From: Pyramidobacter sp. C12-8
Lineage (GTDB): Bacteria; Synergistota; Synergistia; Synergistales; Dethiosulfovibrionaceae
Direction of reading: 5' to 3'
DNA length: 64,000 bases
NCBI RefSeq assembly: GCF_002007215.1
Contig: NZ_MUHX01000011.1
Coordinates: 18,466-82,465, forward strand
In this document: positions 24,564-32,698 of the stretch, in pieces
How the letters are laid out: every line of letters begins with the position of its first letter
How positions within the stretch are numbered: position 1 is the stretch's first letter
The notes under the pieces: generated by a model
Seen by the model: only the letters and a program-made list of their open reading frames with translations
Told to the model about the DNA's origin: nothing
Database searches by the model: none
Made by a program: the position numbers and the translations under genes

Positions 24564-25301
24564 TCAGCGCTCTCCGTTGTTTTGTCCCGGTTTCTCGCAG
24601 CTGATGTAAATGACTTTCATCGGCAGCTCCGCTTTCGTCCCCGCGGCGGGGTTGATCTCGTGACGCCAGACTTGGCGCGAATCGTTGTCGTCGCGGCGCA
24701 TGACGCCGAGCGGCAGGTCGCCCTGCGCGCGGACGGCCGCGAAGATTTCGCCGATGCTCCTGCCCTGCCATTTGGGATCGAGATCCATCGTGTTCAGGCT
24801 GGAACGGTCGTCGGAATGGCTGAAGAGGTCGTTGGCGAAGTCGGAGATGCCCCGCTGCGAAGCGCAGAGCGCGATGTAATTGGCGATCAGACGATTGCAG
24901 TAGACCACGTTGTCCACGTTGGCGTTGTGGGCATGGCGTTCGTTTTCGGGATTGATGATTTCCAGCACGGAGTAGATCTCCGGATGCAGCGATTCGACGG
25001 CCAGCGCCGTGAGGATCGAGCGGGCGTCGACGGTGTCGGCCGGCAGAGAGCCGACGTTCTCGGCGAGGATGATGGCGGCCGTGGCGGTCTCGACGCCGGC
25101 CCTCTTGAGCGTTTCGTCGTCGGAGATGTCGCCTTCGACGACCGGCACGGCGCTGTTTTTCAGCTCTTCGGGACGCCTGCGGGCGACGACGACAACGGGT
25201 TGCCCGGAGGCTTCGAGTTCCCTGAGCACCTTGAGCGCGTGGGAGTTCCAGCCGCAGATGAGCGTGTGTCCTTGGGGGATGTTGACGAAGATTTCGGTCA
25301 T
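24564..25301 (-). CDS. Soluble RCK (TrkA-N/TrkA-C like) protein, channel paralogue
   Basis: 245 aa. It is a paralogue of the cytoplasmic part of the gene directly upstream: both have a Rossmann start (HTLICGWNSHALKVLREL here, HTIFCGWNGRAELVLKEL there), LTALAVESL(H/R)PEIY, (N/D)PxNERHA and LPLGVM followed by WRHEINP. It has no membrane segment, so it may supply extra RCK subunits to the channel's gating ring. GGGAGG precedes the ATG; the gene starts 16 bp after the channel gene and they form one operon. Confidence 0.82.
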   Translation of the reverse strand: MTEIFVNIPQGHTLICGWNSHALKVLRELEASGQPVVVVARRRPEELKNSAVPVVEGDISDDETLKRAGVETATAAIILAENVGSLPADTVDARSILTALAVESLHPEIYSVLEIINPENERHAHNANVDNVVYCNRLIANYIALCASQRGISDFANDLFSHSDDRSSLNTMDLDPKWQGRSIGEIFAAVRAQGDLPLGVMRRDDNDSRQVWRHEINPAAGTKAELPMKVIYISCEKPGQNNGER

Positions 25302-25317
25302 GGGTGAAGGCCTCCCT

Positions 25318-26379
25318 TTACTTCCCGCTGTTTTTCGAGATGAACACGACGCGCATGGGCAGCCTGACGGGCCTGGACGCCGGCGGGTTGATCTCGTGGC
25401 GCCAGCGTTCCGCTCCGGAAGAGGCGTCGGGCGTCATGACGCCCAGCGGCAGTTCGCCGTCGGCCTGCATGGCCGCGAACAGCTCGCCGGTGGTCCGATT
25501 CTCCCACTGCGGTTCGATGTCGGCAGCGCGAAGGGCCGAGCCGCTGTCGGAATAAGTGAGGATGTCGCCGATGAACGAGCTGATGCCCTGCTGTGAGGCG
25601 CAGGCGGCGACGATGTCGGCCAGCGTGCTTTCGCAGTAGACGATGTCGTCCACGTGGGCGCGGCGGGCGTGGCGCTCGTTGGCGGGATCGAGCAGCTCGA
25701 CGACCGTGTAGATCTCGGGGCGCAGCGACTCGACCGCGAGGGCGGTGAGCACGGTGTGCGCGTCGAGGTCGTCGTTCGTCAGTCGGGGCTGCGGTTCGGC
25801 GAAGACGATCGCCGACTCGGCTTTTTCGATGCCGGCCTGGATCAGGCGCGCCTCGTTGGTCGGTTCGCCGGCGACGAAAAATACGTCGTAATGCGACAGT
25901 TCCGCCGGCTTGGCGCGAGTCAGCACGGCGACCTGCCGTCCCGAGGCGGCAAGTTCCTTCAGCACGAGCTCGGCGCGGCCGTTCCAGCCGCAGAAGATCG
26001 TGTGCCCCTCGTATCTGCACGCGTTCAGTCCGAGCATGTTCTTGAGATTGTACTTCATCACGCGCGTGAGCACTTCCGACAGCACGACGCCGAGCACGGA
26101 AATGCCGACGATGGAGAGCGCGAAGACGATCACGCGCCCGACCATCGTGTGAGGGTTGTTGGCGAACTCGCCCTGGCCGATCAGCGTGAACAGGATCGTC
26201 CACAGGGCTTCGAAGACGCTGCCCTCGCCGCCGCGTTCCAGCTTCCAGTACAGATAGGCCGAGCCGGAAACCAGCGTCAGGAATCCGAGCAGGATCCAGA
26301 AAAAATACTTGTGCAGCTTGCCGGCCATGTTGGCGCCGCGCTTCAGCCCTTTGACCTTTTGGGAATAATTCGAAGCCAC
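25318..26379 (-). CDS. Two-helix ion channel with RCK domain, unusual filter
   Basis: 353 aa. Membrane helices at about 25-45 and 80-105 enclose a pore-loop region FEALWTILFTLIGQGEF (56-72). A canonical K+ filter would read TVGYGD; here it is LIGQGE, so ion selectivity is uncertain. From residue 125 follows an RCK/TrkA-N Rossmann domain (HTIFCGWNGRAEL) and a C-terminal subdomain. Similar architecture occurs in CASTOR/POLLUX-like and MthK-like channels. GTG start behind GGAGGTGA. First gene of the channel/RCK operon. Confidence 0.8.
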   Translation of the reverse strand: MASNYSQKVKGLKRGANMAGKLHKYFFWILLGFLTLVSGSAYLYWKLERGGEGSVFEALWTILFTLIGQGEFANNPHTMVGRVIVFALSIVGISVLGVVLSEVLTRVMKYNLKNMLGLNACRYEGHTIFCGWNGRAELVLKELAASGRQVAVLTRAKPAELSHYDVFFVAGEPTNEARLIQAGIEKAESAIVFAEPQPRLTNDDLDAHTVLTALAVESLRPEIYTVVELLDPANERHARRAHVDDIVYCESTLADIVAACASQQGISSFIGDILTYSDSGSALRAADIEPQWENRTTGELFAAMQADGELPLGVMTPDASSGAERWRHEINPPASRPVRLPMRVVFISKNSGK

Positions 26380-26530
26380 GATGTCACCTCCGCAGGAGTA
26401 TGCAATCTGACGTCCCCCCTTCGGAACGCGCTCGGGGGACCAAAAATAAGTATAACAAAGAAACGGGAAAAATGCTTGCGGGCTTTTCTGCCCGCGGCGC
26501 GCGGAGAAACGGTTCCGCGCGCCGCGGCAT

Positions 26531-26558
26531 AAAAAACAGGCCCCGACGGCGGGGCCTG
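26531..26558 (-). terminator. Terminator of the Ala/Lys-rich protein gene
   Basis: CAGGCCCC and GGGGCCTG arms around a 6-nt loop; on the minus strand T6 follows. Confidence 0.85.
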
Positions 26559-26571
26559 CGAGCGGCGGTTC

Positions 26572-27963
26572 TCAGTTTTGTTTCTCGTCGTCCTTCTGGC
26601 GGAACATGTCGGGAGCGATGGTCTCTTCGGCGGTATAGTCGTTGACGTCGTCCGCCGGGGAGACGGGCTGCCGAGGCTGCGGGGGAACGGCGGGAATTTG
26701 CGGCGCGGGCGGATCCTCGGGCGTTTCCTCTTCGGGAACGCGCAGAGCGTCGAAGCGGCTTTTTGCCTTCGCGGCCAAATCCTTGGCGCCGAGCGTCACT
26801 TTGTCCTTCCAGCCGCGAAGTTTTTCGCCCAGCGGCGCGCTCTTGCCGGGCTGTTTTTCCTCGCCGGCGTTCCCTTCGTCGCGGCCGGGGCGTTCGGCGT
26901 GGTCGCGGTGCAGCGTGCTCTTGGCGTTTGCGGCGATTTTCCTGGCCTTCTCGGAAAGCTCGCCGCGCATGCTTTTGAATCGGCTGGCCGCTTTTTCGGA
27001 GAGGGCTTTCAGTTTCTCTCCGGCGCTGAGCGTCCCCTCGGCTTCGCGGGCGGCGCGGCGCTCTTCGCGTTTGGCGTCGGCCTTTTCCTTGAGGGCCCCC
27101 AGACGCTCGCCGGCGTTCCGGGCGGCTTCCTTCAATCCCGTCGCGGCGCCCGAGGCGGCTTTGCCGAGGCGCTCGCCGGCGTTTTTGCCCTTCCGCGAAA
27201 GTTCCTGCATGGCGCTGGACGCGCTCTGGCCGAGTTTGTCTTTCGCGTTCTCGAAGGCTCCCGAGTCTTTGAGGTCTTTCAGCTTCTCTCCGGCGCCGCG
27301 ACCGACCGAGACGAGCCCTTTGCCGGCCGCCCGGGCGACTTTGCCGGCGGCGCTGAGCGACGTGCCGAGGGCGATGCCGACGGCGTGGAAGATTCTGTTC
27401 GCCTTGGGAAACCTGTTTTCGACGGCACGGCGAAGGGCACGCGCCCCCTCGGCGACGCCGTAGAACGCCGTGCCGAACCCTTCGGCGGCCGCTCCGGCGG
27501 CGATGCGTCCCATCTCGCGGTTCTTCTCGCTGGCAAGGCGCAGCGCGCCGCTCTTCAGGATTTCTTTCGTCTTGTTCGCCGCCGCGGGGAGCTTTTGCGG
27601 AGCGACGCTCTGTTCATCGCGGCTCGTTTCTTCGCACGGCGTCTCTTCCTCTTCGAAGTCGACGACGAGCTTCTCTTTTTTGCCGGCGTGGGCCCGGGCG
27701 CTGCGCTCGGCTGCGTCGGGCAAGGCGCTTTTGATCAGGTGCCCGATCGCGGCGAACGTCTGCGCGGCCGAACGTTTGCCCAGCTGGTCTACGGGAACGG
27801 GGCGCCCCTCGGCGACGGGAGCGTTCTTGTGGAACTTCTCGGCGACGTGGTGAAGGCCGTTTTTGATGGCGTTCATTTCCTCGTCGAAATCGTTGGGCGC
27901 GAGTTTCCTCAGCCCATGGGGCTGCGGTTTTTCTTTTTTGAGATCCTCACGGTCGGCTGACAT
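26572..27963 (-). CDS. Ala/Lys/Gly-rich helical protein of unknown function
   Basis: 463 aa with no signal peptide or membrane segment. The central 300 residues are low-complexity amphipathic helix built from recurring units such as AGERLGKAASGAATGLKEAA, NAGERLGALKEKAD and SEKAASRFKSMRGELSEKAR, similar in composition to LEA-like or apolipoprotein-like repeats. The C-terminus is Pro-rich (PEDPPAPQIPAVPPQPRQP) and acidic at the end. I infer a DNA-, membrane- or stress-related role only weakly. Start 27963 is chosen for nine-base spacing from AGGAGG; ATG 27969 is also possible. Confidence 0.6.
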   Translation of the reverse strand: MSADREDLKKEKPQPHGLRKLAPNDFDEEMNAIKNGLHHVAEKFHKNAPVAEGRPVPVDQLGKRSAAQTFAAIGHLIKSALPDAAERSARAHAGKKEKLVVDFEEEETPCEETSRDEQSVAPQKLPAAANKTKEILKSGALRLASEKNREMGRIAAGAAAEGFGTAFYGVAEGARALRRAVENRFPKANRIFHAVGIALGTSLSAAGKVARAAGKGLVSVGRGAGEKLKDLKDSGAFENAKDKLGQSASSAMQELSRKGKNAGERLGKAASGAATGLKEAARNAGERLGALKEKADAKREERRAAREAEGTLSAGEKLKALSEKAASRFKSMRGELSEKARKIAANAKSTLHRDHAERPGRDEGNAGEEKQPGKSAPLGEKLRGWKDKVTLGAKDLAAKAKSRFDALRVPEEETPEDPPAPQIPAVPPQPRQPVSPADDVNDYTAEETIAPDMFRQKDDEKQN

Positions 27964-28187
27964 CTGCATGTACCTCCTGCTTTTTCGCTGGAAAACGGCC
28001 GGCGCGAGCCGGACTGTCTGTCTTCATGCGGTGGTTTTGGCGCTGTATGTACGCACAACTGCCTCAACCATATATTTAAACTTGAAAACGGAGAAAAATC
28101 AACTGGCAAAGCTCATGAAATCATATTTTTTTGCAGGATCTTTGTGGTAAGATGATTTTATCTTTCTGTCGGAACGGGGTGTTTTTC

Positions 28188-29369
28188 ATGAAAAAAGCTC
28201 TTCTGCGGTGCAAAACCTGCGGCGCCGAGTACGGCGCGGAGCGGGCGCCATTTCGCTGCGCCTGCGGCGAACCGCTCGATCTGGCGTGGGACGGGGCCGG
28301 CATCGACACGAACGAAAGATGTCAATCGCGTCGCTACGCGGCGTTCTATCCGTTTGCGGCGGACGAGTGGCGCTCGCTGGGCGAGGGCGGCACGCCGCTC
28401 GTAAAGCTCGAGGCGCTGGCCCAGGAGCTCGGCCTGGCCGAGCTGGCGGTCAAAAACGAGAGCGCCAACCCCACCTGGTCGTTCAAGGACCGCGGCACGG
28501 CGGCCTGTGTCGCCCACGCGCGGGCGCTCAGCTATGCGAAAGTCGGCACGGTCTCTTCGGGCAACATGGCGGCCTCGGTGGCGGCGTACGCCGCGGCGGC
28601 GGGCATGGAGGCCTTCATTATCGTCAAAGGCAACGTCGCCGACGAGAAGCTGGCGCCGATCGCCATCTACGGCCCGCGTCTGCTGCGCGTCGCCGGCCCG
28701 TACGACGCGCTGTACCGCGAAAGCCTGCGCCTCGGCGCCGAGCGCGGCATCTACTTCATGAACTCCGACGTGCCGTTTCGCGTCGCCGGATCGCGCACGA
28801 TCGCCTACGAGATCGCCGAAGAGCGCGGCTTCCGCGTCCCCGACTGGGTGATCGTGCCGGTGAGCGCGGGCGGAAACCTGCGCGGCATTATCAACGGCTT
28901 CGAGGATCTGCGGCGCGCGGGGCTGACCGACCGCCTGCCGCGGTTCATCTGCGCGCAGACGGCCCGCGTCGCGCCCGTCGCCGCGGCCTTCGCCGCCGGC
29001 GCGGCGCGGATCAGCCGATTCCCCGACAACGAGACGATCGCCCACGCCATCGACAATCCGTTTCCGCCCAGCGGCAACCGCGTGCTGGCGGAGCTGCGCC
29101 GTCTCGGCGGCGCGGCGATGACGGCGGACGAAGGCGAGATCGTCCGCGCCCAGGCCGACCTGGCCCGTTGCGGCCTGTTTGGCCAGCCGGCGTCCTGCGT
29201 GCCGCTGGCGGTCCTGCGCCGGGCCCGCGCGGCCGGCATCGTGGCGGAGGGCGAGAGCGCCGTGCTGGTGATGACGGGCAGCGGGCTGAAGTATACGGCG
29301 GCTTTTGCGGCGCACCGCCTCGAATGGCGCGACTGCGACCTTGCGGCGCTGCCGGAGTATCTGCGATAG
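28188..29369 (+). CDS. thrC: Threonine synthase
   Basis: A 393-aa fold-type II PLP enzyme that converts O-phosphohomoserine to threonine. The N-terminus is a small zinc-ribbon-like segment (CKTCG then CACG); the PLP lysine lies in NPTWSFKDRGTAA, and SSGNMAASVAAYAA and VMTGSGLK bind the cofactor phosphate. The ATG at 28188 follows GGGGTG. Other threonine genes are absent, so this is a stand-alone gene. A long hairpin with arms CAAAGCGCCGC (29379) and GCGGCGCTTTG (29422) follows it. Confidence 0.92.
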   Translation: MKKALLRCKTCGAEYGAERAPFRCACGEPLDLAWDGAGIDTNERCQSRRYAAFYPFAADEWRSLGEGGTPLVKLEALAQELGLAELAVKNESANPTWSFKDRGTAACVAHARALSYAKVGTVSSGNMAASVAAYAAAAGMEAFIIVKGNVADEKLAPIAIYGPRLLRVAGPYDALYRESLRLGAERGIYFMNSDVPFRVAGSRTIAYEIAEERGFRVPDWVIVPVSAGGNLRGIINGFEDLRRAGLTDRLPRFICAQTARVAPVAAAFAAGAARISRFPDNETIAHAIDNPFPPSGNRVLAELRRLGGAAMTADEGEIVRAQADLARCGLFGQPASCVPLAVLRRARAAGIVAEGESAVLVMTGSGLKYTAAFAAHRLEWRDCDLAALPEYLR

Positions 29370-29429
29370 TCGCGCGGCCAAAGCGCCGCCTCCGGCCGAA
29401 CCGAAAGGAAGGGCATGGGAAGCGGCGCT

Positions 29430-29458
29430 TTGTCTCCCGGCTCGCCGGGGAGTATAAT
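29430..29458 (+). promoter_or_regulatory. Promoter of the gtr operon
   Basis: TTGTCT (29430-29435), 17 bp, TATAAT (29453-29458). The -35 overlaps the downstream arm of the hairpin after thrC. Confidence 0.7.
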
Positions 29459-29508
29459 ATCCCGACCCGTTCGAGAAGGGTATTTCAAGAAAAGCGAGGA
29501 CTTTTGCC

Positions 29509-31047
29509 ATGGAACAGTCGAAGAATCCCTGCCGTCTGATCCTCCTCAGCACGCTGCTCTGGGGGCTTTTCGCGCACGGCATGATGCTGCTCAATAAATT
29601 TTCGTTCCACGACGACGCCAAGCTGGGCTTCGGCCTCGGCGCCACGGTGACGTCGGGACGGTGGATGCTCGAGGTGCTGAAGCGCGTCACCGAGTTCGTT
29701 TTCGGCGGCAGCCTCTACAGCCTGCCGCTTTTCAACGGCCTGCTGACGCTGATTCTGGTCGGGCTGGCGGCCTGCATGACGGCGAGAATCTTCCGGCTGC
29801 GGCGCGTTTACAGCTGCGTGCTGCTGGCGGGCGTGATGGTGGCCTTTCCGGTCGTGACGGCGATGATGGGGTACATGTACACGGTGCCCTATTACATGAT
29901 CGGTCTCGACCTGGCTGTGGCCGGCGCCTGGCTGATCTGCGACGGCGACCGGCGGCACTGGTACCGGCTGCCGGCGGGCTGCGTGCTGGCGGCCTGCGCG
30001 GTGGGCGTGTATCAGTCCTGCATCCCCATCGTGCTCAGCGTGATGCTGCTGCACATGATGATGAGTCTGCATGACGACGCCTCGGCGCGGCGCTTCGATT
30101 TCTTTTACAAGGGGCTTTCTCTGGTGCTGGCCTGCGCGCTGTTCATGGCGCTGTACCTGGCGGTGAACTGGTTCAGCCTGAAGGCCGCGGGCGCGCAGCT
30201 TTCCGATTACGAGAGCATCAACACGTTCGGCTTCGGCGGCTGGAGCGAATATCTCGACCGCGCGGCGCGGGCTTACCGCGAGTTCTTCCTGCCGCCGCCG
30301 ATGAAGATGCGCGACATGTATCCCACGGCGTCGCTGCGCTGGCTCTATCAGGCCGTGCTGTGGTTCGGCGTTCTGCTCGGGCTGGACCGGGCCGCTCAGC
30401 TGTTCCGGCGCAAACCGCGCCGCGGCCTCGAATTCCTGCTGACGCTGGCGCTGCTGCCGCTGGCGGTCAATTTCATCCACGTCATGGTGGACGTGAAGAT
30501 GATCCACTCGCTCATGGTCTACTCCAAAGTCTTCGTCTTCGTGGGCTTCATCTGCCTGCTGGAGAACGCTGCGCTGGACCGCCTCCATTATCCGCGCTGG
30601 ATCTACCGCGGCGGCATGTTGCTGATGTTCTGCGTGACGGTGCTGTACTGCCATTTCTCCAACATCTGTTATTTCAAGGCCAACTTTTTGCAGAATCAGG
30701 CGATCAGCTACTTCACGCGGCTGGCGGCGCGCATCGAGAGCGTGCCCGGCTATTCGCCCTACCTGCCCGTGGCTTTTCTGAACGAAGACGCCAAACAGGA
30801 TTTCAACGCGCCCGTGATCCCGGAATTCGAACGCATCCGTCTGATTCCCTACCTGTTCAACGAGAAGTCGCCGCTGATCAACAACTACGCGTGGAAAAAC
30901 TTCATGCGCATGTGGTGCGATTATTCGCCGATCGTCATCGAGAACGTGGAATCCTTCGAAAAGCTGCCCGAAGTGATGGCCATGCCGCGCTATCCTCTCG
31001 AAGGCTCGATCAGGGTCGTGGACGAGGCTGTCGTCGTCAAATTTTAA
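29509..31047 (+). CDS. GtrII-type O-antigen glucosyltransferase, membrane
   Basis: 512 aa with about ten membrane helices. The early FSFHDDAKLGFGLGATVTSGRW block (catalytic acidic pair in the first periplasmic loop) and the overall architecture match the GtrII family (PF14264), which moves glucose from an undecaprenyl carrier onto O-antigen in the periplasm. A soluble tail of about 100 aa follows the last helix. The downstream gtrB- and gtrA-like genes complete the three-gene set known from seroconverting phages and chromosomal islands. The exact sugar and linkage are unknown. Confidence 0.8.
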   Translation: MEQSKNPCRLILLSTLLWGLFAHGMMLLNKFSFHDDAKLGFGLGATVTSGRWMLEVLKRVTEFVFGGSLYSLPLFNGLLTLILVGLAACMTARIFRLRRVYSCVLLAGVMVAFPVVTAMMGYMYTVPYYMIGLDLAVAGAWLICDGDRRHWYRLPAGCVLAACAVGVYQSCIPIVLSVMLLHMMMSLHDDASARRFDFFYKGLSLVLACALFMALYLAVNWFSLKAAGAQLSDYESINTFGFGGWSEYLDRAARAYREFFLPPPMKMRDMYPTASLRWLYQAVLWFGVLLGLDRAAQLFRRKPRRGLEFLLTLALLPLAVNFIHVMVDVKMIHSLMVYSKVFVFVGFICLLENAALDRLHYPRWIYRGGMLLMFCVTVLYCHFSNICYFKANFLQNQAISYFTRLAARIESVPGYSPYLPVAFLNEDAKQDFNAPVIPEFERIRLIPYLFNEKSPLINNYAWKNFMRMWCDYSPIVIENVESFEKLPEVMAMPRYPLEGSIRVVDEAVVVKF

Positions 31048-31079
31048 CGGCGGCGGCCGGTGCGAAAGGAGCGATAGGC

Positions 31080-32072
31080 ATGACCGAGAAGAGACGGGGA
31101 AAACGGCCGCTGTTTTCCGTGGCGGTGCCGTTTTACAACGAGCAGGAGAACCTGCGGGCGTTGTACGGGCGCCTCTGCCGCGTCGTCGGCGACGTGGAAA
31201 ACTGCGACTTCGAGCTGCTTTTCGTGGACGACGGCAGCACCGACGCCTCGCTGGACGTCGTGCGCGCCCTGGCGGCGCAGGACGCCCGCGTGCGTTACCT
31301 GAGCTTTTCGCGCAACTTCGGCAAGGAGATCGCCCTGTCGGCAGCCATCGATCATGCGCGCGGCGACGGCGTCATCTTCATGGACGCCGACCTGCAGCAT
31401 CCGCCGGAGCTGATCCCGAAGCTGATCGAGGGCTGGTTCGAAGGCTACGACGACGTGTACGCCCAGCGCCGCACGCGCGGCGGCGAGTCGGCCTTCAAAA
31501 AGCTGACGGCGAAACTGTACTATCACGTGCTGGCGCGCTCGACGCGCATCCCCATCCAGATGGACGCCGGCGATTTCCGCCTGCTCAGCGCCCGGGCGCT
31601 GGCGGTGCTGCGGCGAATGCCCGAACATCAGCGCAACATGAAAAGCCTGTACAGCTGGATCGGCTTCAAAAAGAAAGCCGTGCCCGTCGACCAGGAACCG
31701 CGCCTGCACGGCGCGAGCAAGTTCGGTTTCTTCCGCCTGCTCAACCTGGCCCTGGACGGCATCACCTCGTTCACGACGGCGCCGCTGCGTCTGGCCACGA
31801 TCCTCGGCGCGCTCAGCGCCGCCGTGGCGCTGCTTTCGTTCTGCTGGTTCCTGATCCGCACGGCGGTGTGGGGCAATCCCGTGCCCGGCTACCCCTCGCT
31901 GTTCTGCGGCATCCTCTTTTTCGGCGGCGTGCAGCTGCTGGGACTGGGCGTCATCGGCGAGTATCTCGGCCGCGTCTTCATGGAGACCAAAGGGCGCCCG
32001 CTCTACGTCGTGGCCGAAAGCAACGTGACTGACGAAACGTCCCCGGAACGCAGGGAGGCGCGGCATGACTGA
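31080..32072 (+). CDS. gtrB: Bactoprenol glucosyltransferase, GtrB family
   Basis: 330 aa. An N-terminal GT2 domain with VAVPFYNEQENL, LLFVDDGSTDAS, SFSRNFGKEIAL and the metal motif MDADLQHP is followed by two C-terminal membrane helices (about 238-260 and 272-300). It loads a sugar from a nucleotide donor onto undecaprenyl phosphate at the cytoplasmic face. AAGGAGCG precedes the ATG. It overlaps gtrA by 8 bp, so the two are translated together. Confidence 0.9.
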   Translation: MTEKRRGKRPLFSVAVPFYNEQENLRALYGRLCRVVGDVENCDFELLFVDDGSTDASLDVVRALAAQDARVRYLSFSRNFGKEIALSAAIDHARGDGVIFMDADLQHPPELIPKLIEGWFEGYDDVYAQRRTRGGESAFKKLTAKLYYHVLARSTRIPIQMDAGDFRLLSARALAVLRRMPEHQRNMKSLYSWIGFKKKAVPVDQEPRLHGASKFGFFRLLNLALDGITSFTTAPLRLATILGALSAAVALLSFCWFLIRTAVWGNPVPGYPSLFCGILFFGGVQLLGLGVIGEYLGRVFMETKGRPLYVVAESNVTDETSPERREARHD

Positions 32073-32475
32073 GACGGAACGGGAACGATTCCGGGAAGTC
32101 GCCGGCTACCTGTTCTTCGGCGTGCTGACGACGATAGTCAACTACGTCAGCTACTACGCGCTGACGCGCTGGCTGGGAATGGGCGTGACGGCGGCGACGG
32201 CCTGGGCCTGGGGGCTGGCGGTGCTGTTCGCGTTCGTGACCAACAAGCTCTGGGTTTTTCGCAGCCGCACGCGCGGCCTGGCGGCGCTGGGGCGCGAGCT
32301 GTCGGCCTTCGTGGCGGCGCGCCTGTTTTCCGGCCTGCTCGACGTGGGCATGATGTGGCTGTTCGCCGAGAAGCTGGGCTGGCCGGACATGTGGGTGAAA
32401 ATCGGCGACAACGTGTTCGTCACGGCGCTCAACTACGTTTTCAGCAAGCGCTGGATTTTCCGCGAGCGGGCGTGA
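32065..32475 (+). CDS. gtrA: GtrA-family flippase
   Basis: 136 aa with four membrane helices typical of GtrA/DPMS (PF04138): GYLFFGVLTTIVNYVSYYAL, an FVTNKLWVFRSR loop, RLFSGLLDVGMMWLF and the closing LNYVFSKRWIFR. It is expected to flip the glycosylated undecaprenyl carrier to the periplasm for the GtrII-type enzyme. Third gene of the operon. A truncated 150-bp repeat begins 10 bp after its stop. Confidence 0.9.
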   Translation: MTETERERFREVAGYLFFGVLTTIVNYVSYYALTRWLGMGVTAATAWAWGLAVLFAFVTNKLWVFRSRTRGLAALGRELSAFVAARLFSGLLDVGMMWLFAEKLGWPDMWVKIGDNVFVTALNYVFSKRWIFRERA

Positions 32476-32485
32476 CGGGAAGCCG

Positions 32486-32610
32486 ATACTGTTTCTTGAC
32501 AAAAAGCATGAACAGAGCTTGCTGGGCGCTGCGAGGGAGTCCAGCCGCTCAGGACGATCTCGGCCGCCGTTCGGTCTGCGCAGCTCGCTTTTGCGGAGGG
32601 CGGCAGCTGA
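32486..32610 (+). repeat. Truncated copy of the 150-bp dispersed repeat
   Basis: The left end ATACTGTTTCTTGACAAAAA and the core GGGCGCTGCGAGGGAGT match the other copies in the same orientation as 24281-24430. After about 120 bp the match fades and the right terminal repeat is absent. Confidence 0.65.
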
Positions 32611-32631
32611 TAAAGATCGGTGATTTCGTCA

Positions 32632-32659
32632 CTGACGCGGTCGTTTTTGCGAGTATAAT
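32632..32659 (+). promoter_or_regulatory. Candidate ftsH promoter
   Basis: CTGACG, 16 bp, TATAAT (32654-32659), 39 bp before the GTG start. Confidence 0.55.
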
Positions 32660-32698
32660 GAAAGACAATCGACATTCTCACATAAAGGGGGAAACGCT

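Noticed and set aside
29379..29432. Intrinsic terminator of thrC
   Set aside because: The arms match (11 bp), but the loop is over 30 nt and no T-run follows; too weak to list as a separate terminator.
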